Position numbers and translations under genes: made by a program
DNA from: Candidatus Pedobacter colombiensis
GTDB taxonomy: Bacteria; Bacteroidota; Bacteroidia; Sphingobacteriales; Sphingobacteriaceae
Assembly: GCA_029202485.1 (NCBI GenBank)
Contig: CP119313.1
Coordinates: 2,356,001-2,420,000 of the forward strand
Reading direction: 5' to 3'
Length of the DNA stretch: 64,000 nucleotides
The notes under the pieces: generated by a model
Told to the model about the DNA's origin: nothing
Databases searched by the model: none
Seen by the model: the letters and a program-made list of their open reading frames with translations, nothing else
Part shown: positions 26,820 through 32,938 of the stretch, piece by piece
How positions within the stretch are numbered: position 1 is the stretch's first letter
Layout of the letters: each line of letters begins with the position of its first letter

Positions 26820-27710
26820 CTAAAATTTCAATGCTATGCCCATTTCTAAATTAAATAGTTTGGATTTATTAGATAACTCAGTGCTTATATCTTCAGGTAA
26901 TTTATTTTGAGCAATGGAGTAAGTTGGGGTAAGTGTAAAGATAAAGTGCTTGATTTTGTATTCTACCGGAACAGAGAATTCATAATCAAGCACTTTAAAT
27001 TTCGCAAGATCATCCCGCTTTGCAGCCATCAATTTATTTAGTGAGGCTGTCTTAGCTTCATTTTTACCTTTTTTATTCACGAGAAATGAATCATAAAAAT
27101 TTTGCGTACCTGTGTTTAAAGTAGCAGCAGGTGAAATGATCAAAATATCTTTAGCATTAAAAAGACTGGTTGCAATAAAAGCATGGCTTAGGCTAGCACT
27201 TAAAAAAATATCATTTTTATCCCCCTGCTTATTAAAGACATAATCCGCACTTAATGATGGGGTGATAATCTTGCCAAAATCATAATTTAAACTAACGTTA
27301 ACTAATGCGCTTTGGGAAGAAGCAATAAGGGGACTTTTAGTATTATAAAATGATTTCGTAAAAGATACACTACCGTCAAGGTTATCTGTCAGGTCAAAAT
27401 CGTATCCCGCAGAGAGGTCTCCGCTAGCCAGCTCTTTAGATTTGCTGTTTGGCAGATAATCAAGACTTCCAGCCACAAAAATACCAGACCTGAAAGTGTA
27501 TTTAATGTTAGGCGTTATAACAGGTATACGTACCGTATCTGAACGCCCCATAAAAACACTGTTGCTTAAATAGTTAACACCGAATTTGAGTGATGATATC
27601 TTACTATCATTTTTGATTAAATCGTCTTTAATGAGGCTTTGTCCAAAGCTACAGACTGTAGAAAAAACCAAAACAAAAATCAATAAAGATTTATAAAAAT
27701 ACCTGGTCAT
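26820..27710 (-). CDS. Outer-membrane beta-barrel protein, intact copy
   Basis: A 296-residue predicted outer-membrane protein. It has a signal peptide (MTRYFYKSLLIFVLVFST, cleavage near CSFGQS), alternating strands such as IKYTFRSGIFVAGSLDYLP and SALVNVSLNYDFG, and a terminal Phe (MGIALKF) usual for barrel insertion. The function is unknown; a small channel or assembly partner for the neighbouring lipoprotein is possible. The ATG at 27708-27710 was chosen because it starts the signal sequence. The N-terminal third is nearly identical to the truncated gene at 28567-28896. A frameshifted fragment of the lipoprotein gene lies just upstream. Confidence 0.75.
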   Translation of the reverse strand: MTRYFYKSLLIFVLVFSTVCSFGQSLIKDDLIKNDSKISSLKFGVNYLSNSVFMGRSDTVRIPVITPNIKYTFRSGIFVAGSLDYLPNSKSKELASGDLSAGYDFDLTDNLDGSVSFTKSFYNTKSPLIASSQSALVNVSLNYDFGKIITPSLSADYVFNKQGDKNDIFLSASLSHAFIATSLFNAKDILIISPAATLNTGTQNFYDSFLVNKKGKNEAKTASLNKLMAAKRDDLAKFKVLDYEFSVPVEYKIKHFIFTLTPTYSIAQNKLPEDISTELSNKSKLFNLEMGIALKF

Positions 27711-28061
27711 AAGAAGGGTTGAAATTAAATTTATAGGACTCATGAAGTTATTGAAGGCTAATGCTATTAAATAATGTGTGCAGATACGCAAGTTGCTTCG
27801 GCGAAAAGTTTTCCCGTTCAGCTCTTTTTAGAATTCTGTTCTCTTTTTCAACATGTTTTTTCATCCTATCTTTCGGCGCGTAGACAGACATATACTCCTC
27901 CATACATGAGTATTGCTGCTGCACTATCCGCTTTTTCTTTAATACTTAATTCTTTTTTTATCCCACGATTATTATTTGAAACAACCGTCAAAGCAAAATA
28001 CGATTTATTGCCCGAATCTTTATGATCATTTTCAGTTTGTTCGTATACTTCATTTTCCGAT
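27394..28061. repeat. Long direct repeat, copy A (668 bp)
   Basis: Nearly identical to 28580-29435 except for a 188-bp internal deletion and a few substitutions. It covers the 5' part of the barrel gene and part of the lipoprotein gene. The near identity implies recent duplication. Confidence 0.9.
27748..28061 (-). pseudogene. Fragment of the lipoprotein gene (copy A)
   Basis: Minus-strand coding matches the middle and end of the intact lipoprotein gene at 28934-29899 (for example NDHKDSGNKSYFALTVVSNN). The 5' part is missing from 28062 onward. A 188-bp deletion joins two TAC triplets (intact coordinates 29089-29091 and 29277-29279) and shifts the frame, so no product can be made. Confidence 0.85.
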
Positions 28062-28137
28062 GAAACGTTTATCTAATAATTGTTCCAAAAATGGCGAACT
28101 TATTATATTTTCGTGAATACTTCAACCCTTAAGTACT

Positions 28138-28554
28138 ATGTTCCAACATTACAAATTTCCGCTCCAAATATGGATAACCTGCATACTTATCGGACCGAAA
28201 CTCACTCTGATTATGTTCAAATATTTAGTAACAAATGAAATTAGATTTTCGACTGGCTATTGGACAGTCTATTTCTTGGCAGTATTCATGGGGGCTATTT
28301 TATCGGTGCCCTTTTTCTTCTTTCTAAGATTTTGCTATATAGTTCTATTGGATAAGAATGCAGCTATTTGGTCAATGAGAGCCGTACTGTCGTTACTTGG
28401 TTTATTTTTTTGTATTACATTATTTCTACTGTTGTCATTAACTGGCTTTTCAAGATTTTGGTCTAGAGATACTTTCATCATGGTCGCATCATACTCCATA
28501 CCTTTAATTATAAGTACATGTCTATATAAGATTGACAAAACAATCAAGCAATAA
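28138..28554 (+). CDS. Small four-helix membrane protein of unknown function
   Basis: A 138-residue hydrophobic protein with about four transmembrane helices: FPLQIWITCILIGPKLTL, YFLAVFMGAILSVPFFFFL, AVLSLLGLFFCITLFLLLSL and FIMVASYSIPLIISTCLY. The last is followed by a charged tail, KIDKTIKQ. It lies on the opposite strand inside the unique 518-bp stretch between the two duplicated segments, and TATATTTTCG upstream may serve as a promoter. I do not recognise the family. The orientation and position suggest it came in with, or was trapped by, the rearrangement. Confidence 0.55.
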   Translation: MFQHYKFPLQIWITCILIGPKLTLIMFKYLVTNEIRFSTGYWTVYFLAVFMGAILSVPFFFFLRFCYIVLLDKNAAIWSMRAVLSLLGLFFCITLFLLLSLTGFSRFWSRDTFIMVASYSIPLIISTCLYKIDKTIKQ

Positions 28555-28566
28555 CATTATTAAATT

Positions 28567-28896
28567 TTAAGCTCCGTTATCAAAATCGTATCCCGCAGAG
28601 AGGTCCCCGCTAGCCAGCACTTTAGATTTGCTGTTTGGCAGATAATCAAGACTTCCAGCCACAAAAATACCAGACCTGAAAGTGTATTTAATGTTAGGCG
28701 TTATAACAGGTATACGTACCGTATCTGAACGCCCCATAAAAACACTGTTGCTTAAATAGTTAACACCGAATTTGAGTGATGATATCTTACTATCATTTTT
28801 GATTAAATCGTCTTTAATGAGGCTTTGTCCAAAGCTACAGACTGTAGAAAAAACCAAAACAAAAATCAATAAAGATTTATAAAAATACCTGGTCAT
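28567..28896 (-). pseudogene. Truncated outer-membrane protein gene (copy B)
   Basis: The first 106 or so codons match the intact barrel protein at 26820-27710 almost perfectly up to SAGYDFD. The copy then ends with three unrelated residues and a stop, because the duplication ends at 28580. Only the signal peptide and the first barrel strands remain, so a functional barrel is not possible. It sits 37 bp downstream of the intact lipoprotein gene, as in the ancestral pair. Confidence 0.85.
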
Positions 28897-29435
28897 AAGA
28901 AGGGTTGAAATTAAATTTATAGGACTCATGAAGTTATTGAAGGCTAATGCTATTAAATAATGTGTGCAGATACGCAAGTTGCTTCGGCGAAAAGTTTTCC
29001 CGTTCAGCTCTTTTTAGAACTCTGTTCTCTTTTTCAACATGTTTTTTCATCCTATCTTTCGGCGCGTAGACAGACATATACTCCTCCATACTTTGCTTCA
29101 ACTTTCCCCTGAGGCAGGAACCTGGATTCGCCATATAATAGTTGGTGAAGCTAGCCATGTGATTATAAAATAATTCTTCTACAGTTGTAGTAAAGAACTG
29201 CATTGTTAAATCTTCCGACTTCGACTTGGCACATATTTTTTCCAATTCATGAACAGTAGAAACATCAAACTTTCCGTACATGAGTATCGCTGCTACACTA
29301 TCCGCTTTTTCTTTAATACTTAATTCTTTTTTTATCCCACGATTATTATTTGAAACAACCGTCAAAGCAAAATACGATTTATTGCCCGAATCTTTATGAT
29401 CATTTTCAGGCTGTTCGTATGCTTCATTTTCCGAT
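28580..29435. repeat. Long direct repeat, copy B (856 bp)
   Basis: Partner of 27394-28061, with the 188-bp segment intact. Same orientation; the outer parts are offset by 1186 bp (27394 to 28580). Recombination between the copies would remove the membrane gene and one half of each duplicated pair. Confidence 0.9.
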
Positions 29436-29899
29436 ATGGATTTGACATTTGTAATTAATTCCAGTTCTGCTATAATATTTTGATAAAACCGCATAGAAAT
29501 ACTTCTCTGTTCTGTGGGGTCCAATACTGCTTTTCTGTACCAAGTTCCATTTCTAAAAACTGACCTTAGCGCAATCGTAGTTGAAGTTTCATTATGGTTA
29601 TCATCTATCGGTATGTAAGAGAAGAAGTACATCTCTTCATGATCTTTTTTAAGATATAAAACCTCCCCTTCCCTTATACCGATGGCAGAATCTCCTTTCC
29701 AATATTCTGAATCATATTGCCACCTTTCTGGAATTTCATTTTCGGGATGTGCATTTCTAAAGCTGTCAACAGCTAGTTTAAACTTATCTTTCTGTATTGG
29801 GAAAGTAATAAAGGCCCAACCACCTAAACTTCCTTCGTCTGGATAGTTACAGGAAAACAAGAGTGCGCACATTAAAAGAAAAAGGAAAGATCTAAGCAT
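28934..29899 (-). CDS. Lipoprotein of unknown function
   Basis: A 321-residue lipoprotein with signal MLRSFLFLLMCALLFSCNYP (Cys17). The mature part is hydrophilic and largely unannotatable: a mixed N-terminal half (WAFITFPIQKDKFKLAVDSF, then EVLYLKKDHEEMYFFSYIPI) and a helical, charged C-terminal half (MEEYMSVYAPKDRMKKHVEK). It is followed on the same strand by the truncated barrel gene, the remains of a two-gene unit of which the neighbouring duplicate preserved the other member. An envelope function together with the barrel protein is plausible but unproven. Confidence 0.7.
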   Translation of the reverse strand: MLRSFLFLLMCALLFSCNYPDEGSLGGWAFITFPIQKDKFKLAVDSFRNAHPENEIPERWQYDSEYWKGDSAIGIREGEVLYLKKDHEEMYFFSYIPIDDNHNETSTTIALRSVFRNGTWYRKAVLDPTEQRSISMRFYQNIIAELELITNVKSISENEAYEQPENDHKDSGNKSYFALTVVSNNNRGIKKELSIKEKADSVAAILMYGKFDVSTVHELEKICAKSKSEDLTMQFFTTTVEELFYNHMASFTNYYMANPGSCLRGKLKQSMEEYMSVYAPKDRMKKHVEKENRVLKRAERENFSPKQLAYLHTLFNSISLQ

Positions 29900-29964
29900 T
29901 TACGACGATTAAAAACAGCCACTACACAATATAATCATTAAAAAAGCGTCTTTGTATCTGAGAG

Positions 29965-30014
29965 CGTTAATTTAGATGAAGCGGGAGTGGTCGGAGATCA
30001 TTCCCACTTTCTTT
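29965..30014. repeat. 50-bp hairpin-bearing direct repeat, copy 2
   Basis: Matches 26691-26740 with one mismatch that weakens the stem (CCCGC to CCCAC). The two copies bracket the 3.2-kb duplicated lipoprotein/barrel region, as would be left by related element ends. Confidence 0.65.
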
Positions 30015-30024
30015 TTTAGTAGAG

Positions 30025-30366
30025 TTATCCATTTTGTAATCGTTTGTATAAAAAGGGTTTCAACGCGATTTCATTTCTAAGTTGTTCAAATTCATTAGTG
30101 AAAAACAACTGATAAAAATGCTTCACTTCTTCCCAATTGGTAACTTTTGCCTGTATTTGTTCATCTTGATTTTCTCCATAAACAAAAAACATATTTAAGT
30201 CTTTATGAACTTCAAGTACATATTCTTTACTCAAGTGCCCAACCCAAAATGCATCGTGCTCCTCGTCCATTTTAATTAACTCTTCAATTGCAACACTAAT
30301 ATCGTCAAATGTCATATTATCAACTGAGTCGCCCCAGCCCTTTTCTATCCAAAATTCTGTAGTCAT
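30025..30366 (-). CDS. Small acidic protein, immunity-protein-like (Imm1-type)
   Basis: A 113-residue acidic soluble protein: helix, then DISVAIEELIKMDEEHDAFW, two strands (KEYVLEVHKDLNMFFVYGEN) and a C-terminal helix ending LKPFLYKRLQNG. The size, charge and alternation of an early helix with strands resemble Imm1-type immunity proteins. The match is by eye and no cognate toxin is in the window. It lies 11 bp downstream of the XRE regulator, so the two are probably cotranscribed. Confidence 0.5.
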   Translation of the reverse strand: MTTEFWIEKGWGDSVDNMTFDDISVAIEELIKMDEEHDAFWVGHLSKEYVLEVHKDLNMFFVYGENQDEQIQAKVTNWEEVKHFYQLFFTNEFEQLRNEIALKPFLYKRLQNG

Positions 30367-30377
30367 AAACCTGTTCT

Positions 30378-30638
30378 CTAAATTTTGTTTAGATTATCAT
30401 AATCTTCATTGAAGAACTCACCTAAACTCACCCCGAAACAATTTAGAATATTAATGAGTGTGCCAATCGTTATGTTAGCACTCCCCGCTTCATATTTACC
30501 ATATTGAGAACGGTTCAGGTTGTTTTCATAAGAAAATTTATCTGGGCTGGTATATCCACTGGACTTACGGAGACTTTTAAGCCTCAAACCTATTTTCTTT
30601 AGCTCTTTTTCATTTGTTAAAAGATCCTTATTTGCCAT
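30378..30638 (-). CDS. XRE-family HTH transcriptional regulator
   Basis: An 86-residue single-domain regulator. The helix-turn-helix is LKSLRKSSGYTSPDKFSYEN followed by LNRSQYGKYEAGSANITIGT, with a C-terminal NILNCFGVSLGEFFNED typical of Cro/C1-type proteins. I chose the ATG at 30636-30638; a longer frame to 30674 crosses the likely operator. It is upstream of, and probably cotranscribed with, the immunity-like gene. The repeated ACTCC/GGAGT sites upstream suggest autoregulation. Confidence 0.82.
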   Translation of the reverse strand: MANKDLLTNEKELKKIGLRLKSLRKSSGYTSPDKFSYENNLNRSQYGKYEAGSANITIGTLINILNCFGVSLGEFFNEDYDNLNKI

Positions 30639-30657
30639 AAAATAAAGTAAAGCAAAT

Positions 30658-30704
30658 ACTCCATTTTTACACACTCCATAAAAAGAGTATTTTTATTTGG
30701 AGTA
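30658..30704. promoter_or_regulatory. Putative operator array upstream of the XRE gene
   Basis: Four related half-sites lie in 47 bp: ACTCC at 30658-30662 and 30673-30677, GAGTA at 30685-30689 and GGAGTA at 30699-30704. The spacing of 12-15 bp and the two-by-two opposed orientation fit binding of regulator dimers over the promoter. Confidence 0.45.
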
Positions 30705-30780
30705 TTGAAATTATATGATTATCTTAGGATATTAAATAATTGATTATGTGAGAATAAACAATAAATAAAATATTAATGGT

Positions 30781-30836
30781 CTTGCGGTTGCATATCTGAA
30801 GCCGTAACGCAAGACAGCAGAATACCCAGCCTATTT
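30781..30836 (-). repeat. Structured element L, partial copy of the HEPN leader element
   Basis: Forms CTTGCG (30781-30786) with CGCAAG (30808-30813) around a loop containing GTTGCATA, TCTGAAGCC and TAA, followed by ACAGCAG and CCTATTT. This matches, in inverted orientation, the inner part of the element at 30865-30950. The stem bases differ but stay paired, which looks like covariation. Confidence 0.5.
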
Positions 30837-30846
30837 ACTAATATGC

Positions 30847-30854
30847 TATATTTG
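30847..30854 (+). promoter_or_regulatory. Putative -7 promoter box before the HEPN leader
   Basis: TATATTTG matches TAnnTTTG. Initiation near 30861 would place the transcript start just before the hairpin element at 30865. Confidence 0.45.
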
Positions 30855-30864
30855 CGTATTCCTA

Positions 30865-30959
30865 AAATAGGTGCGGGACTGCTGTACACTCGTGTTACGT
30901 AAGGCTTCAGAAACTCTATGCAACCACGAGATGCAGTTCCGCACCTATTTCTGCATCTC
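30865..30959 (+). ncRNA. Structured leader or small RNA with alternative hairpins
   Basis: Outer arms 30865-30882 and 30933-30950 pair over 18 bp with one G-U. An inner stem pairs CTCGTG (30889-30894) with CACGAG (30925-30930). A competing stem pairs 30928-30936 (GAGATGCAG) with 30951-30959 (CTGCATCTC), using bases of both other stems, so the folds exclude each other. The element lies between a promoter-like box and the HEPN start at 31002. Whether it is a leader switch, a small RNA or a mobile palindrome is open; no coding frame is convincing. Confidence 0.5.
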
Positions 30960-31001
30960 CAAGACTCATTTAAACTGCAACCAATTAAATGAGATCAATA
31001 T

Positions 31002-31898
31002 ATGGAACTACAAATCTTATCACCAACAGAAGATCATGCGATTTACTTTAAAGCGTTTATCCATAAACTTGTCCAAAAGTTCAAGCCTCTTCAAATCTTT
31101 AGTTTTTCTAAAAACAGTTACACCCATGATGATCAGGGCTGTTTTAAAGAAAAAGCCGCTACCTTTCATTGCGATTATTGCTTGCTGCTTGTTACTGATA
31201 GCAATACCAGAATTGATTATGAGGCACAGGATTTTTCAAATGGAAATTACAAACAGGGCGTAATTACTGTCCTCTGTCATGGGAAAGAAGCCATTGAAGA
31301 AGCTATTATAGCTAATAATCGTTTTTTTATTACGGTTTGCAGTACTGCTAAATTGATTTACAGCCATAACGGAATGACCACTTTCGATTTATCCAATCGT
31401 TTCATTCCAACTGAGGCTGCTATAAAAGCAAGAAAACATTTCGACCACAGAATTACATTAGCAGACGGTTTCTTAACCGGAGCACATGAGTGCATCATTA
31501 CTGAACAGCACAATGTATGCGCATTTATGTTACATCAGGTTGTAGAGCAAACCTGTATTGCGCTGATCCGGGTGCATCTGGCCTATCGTGCAGAGATACA
31601 TAATTTACAACGTCTTTTACGGCTCTGCTCCTCCTTTTCGAATGCCCCAATTAAAATGTTCTTATCTGGTAGTCCTGCTGATGAAAAATTATTTGATCTA
31701 TTGCTTAAAAGCTATTCAGGGGCAAGATACAAGGATACTTTTAAGGTTTCAGAAGATGACTCTTGGCTTTTATATAATAAGGTTTCAGAATTTGTCACAC
31801 TCGCCAAAGGAATGTGCGAAGATAAAATAGCACAATTAACACATCAGTCCATGATTTATAGTGAATTTGTTGCTTCAGCCAAAGCCGTTAATTACTAA
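31002..31898 (+). CDS. HEPN-domain protein with degenerate nucleotidyltransferase-like N-terminus
   Basis: A 298-residue protein. The C-terminal part (about 165-290) has the HEPN helical pattern: LTGAHECIITEQHNVCAFML, HQVVEQTCIALIRVHLAY and EIHNLQRLLRLC. The N-terminal part (about 1-140) resembles an MNT nucleotidyltransferase fold but lacks a clear GSxxxG and the Asp pair, with FSFSKNSY and FHCDYCLLLVTD in their place. HEPN/MNT proteins often act in toxin-antitoxin or defence roles. The canonical RX4-6H RNase motif is not clear here, so a non-toxic role is possible. It is flanked by large hairpins on both sides. Confidence 0.7.
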   Translation: MELQILSPTEDHAIYFKAFIHKLVQKFKPLQIFSFSKNSYTHDDQGCFKEKAATFHCDYCLLLVTDSNTRIDYEAQDFSNGNYKQGVITVLCHGKEAIEEAIIANNRFFITVCSTAKLIYSHNGMTTFDLSNRFIPTEAAIKARKHFDHRITLADGFLTGAHECIITEQHNVCAFMLHQVVEQTCIALIRVHLAYRAEIHNLQRLLRLCSSFSNAPIKMFLSGSPADEKLFDLLLKSYSGARYKDTFKVSEDDSWLLYNKVSEFVTLAKGMCEDKIAQLTHQSMIYSEFVASAKAVNY

Positions 31899-31931
31899 CC
31901 AATTTCACAATGCTATATCACTTATATCTAC

Positions 31932-32000
31932 ACGGGTTCTATACGCCTTCTCTACGGGTTCCCTACGGCTAAAAGCGTAAAGAAGACGTATAGAACCCGT
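31932..32000. repeat. Large stem-loop between the HEPN and DUF6266 genes
   Basis: Twenty-base arms 31932-31951 and 31981-32000 are complementary with one mismatch, around a 29-nt loop that repeats CTACGGGTTC and CTACGG motifs of the arm. It lacks a T-run, so it is not a typical terminator and may be a mobile palindromic unit. Confidence 0.75.
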
Positions 32001-32100
32001 AGAGAATATGTAACGAATTCGATAGCAAACAAATACACTATAACTAATTCAGTATCTTCAAAATAAGATATCAATACCGATATTGGCTAACCAAATAAAT

Positions 32101-32802
32101 ATGGCACGTATGAAAAATGGTCCTTATGGGCCAATAGTAGGAAGAATAGGAAATACCGTTGGATACATCCGACTCGGCGAACCAATCGTAAGGATTATCG
32201 CCACTCCGAAAAAAAACAGGGTGAAATCAGAAAAACAGATCGCTGCATTCGATAAAATGCGTGTAATCATGGAATTTGTATCTCCCATAAACACATTTGT
32301 CAATACCAGTTTTAAACTAGCTGTTCGGGGTACAACCAAAATCCCCCAAAACGCCGCAGTTTCATTGAATATCAATGCTGCTGTAAAGGGTGAATATCCA
32401 AATCTGGAATTGGATTATCCTAAAATCATGGTGAGCAAGGGTAATTTACTTCCGGCACAAAATCCAGTAATCAGTTTTAATGTAGAATCCCCGATTAATG
32501 AAAATGCGATTTACACCAATGTGTCCATAAAATTTCAATGGGATGTAGATCCAGAATTGGAATATGAGATGAACAGAGCTGAAGTAATGTTGCTGGCCTA
32601 CTTACCGGATAATAAAAGTACATTCTTCAAAGTAACCGGCGCTCGAAGATCAGCAGGGGAAGATACTTTGCATGGGTGTATTGCCATTAAAAATCACGGA
32701 AATATTATCAAAGATCGGTTTATAGAGACCTATATTGCATTTATTTCTGATGATCGGGAAAGTATTTCAGATAGTATCTATACGGGAAGAGTAGTTTTAT
32801 AA
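32101..32802 (+). CDS. DUF6266 family protein
   Basis: A 233-residue protein resembling the DUF6266 family, abundant in Sphingobacteriaceae and without known function. The family N-terminus MARMKNGPYGPIVGRIGNTV is followed by the beta-rich GYIRLGEPIVRIIATPKKNR and a central FKLAVRGTTKIPQNAAVSLN. No signal peptide is present. The ATG at 32101 was chosen; a TTG at 32083 would add six residues. It may represent a small capsid- or surface-like domain, which is speculation. Confidence 0.72.
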   Translation: MARMKNGPYGPIVGRIGNTVGYIRLGEPIVRIIATPKKNRVKSEKQIAAFDKMRVIMEFVSPINTFVNTSFKLAVRGTTKIPQNAAVSLNINAAVKGEYPNLELDYPKIMVSKGNLLPAQNPVISFNVESPINENAIYTNVSIKFQWDVDPELEYEMNRAEVMLLAYLPDNKSTFFKVTGARRSAGEDTLHGCIAIKNHGNIIKDRFIETYIAFISDDRESISDSIYTGRVVL

Positions 32803-32890
32803 ATCAACATTGTTACATGCTTAATTATTACTATATATCGGATTAAATGAGCTGTTTACAAATATATTTATTATAAAAAGCCTGTCGAAT

Positions 32891-32922
32891 TTTGAAATTA
32901 GCCTTATTTATAGCTTTATTTG
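32891..32922 (+). promoter_or_regulatory. Putative topA promoter
   Basis: TTTG at 32891-32894 and TTTATTTG at 32915-32922 (one mismatch to TAnnTTTG), 20 bp apart, match the Bacteroidota -33/-7 arrangement. Transcription near 32928 gives a leader of about 11 nt. Confidence 0.45.
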
Positions 32923-32938
32923 CAAAAAAACGGTCTGA

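Noticed and set aside
30865..30950. Retron msr/msd or integron attC interpretation of the hairpin element
   Set aside because: No reverse transcriptase or integron integrase is near, and the attC end motifs are not present.
30871..31263. Plus-strand open frame covering the hairpin and the start of the HEPN gene
   Set aside because: It is out of frame with the HEPN gene, which has the clear domain pattern, and its codon use is unlike neighbouring genes.
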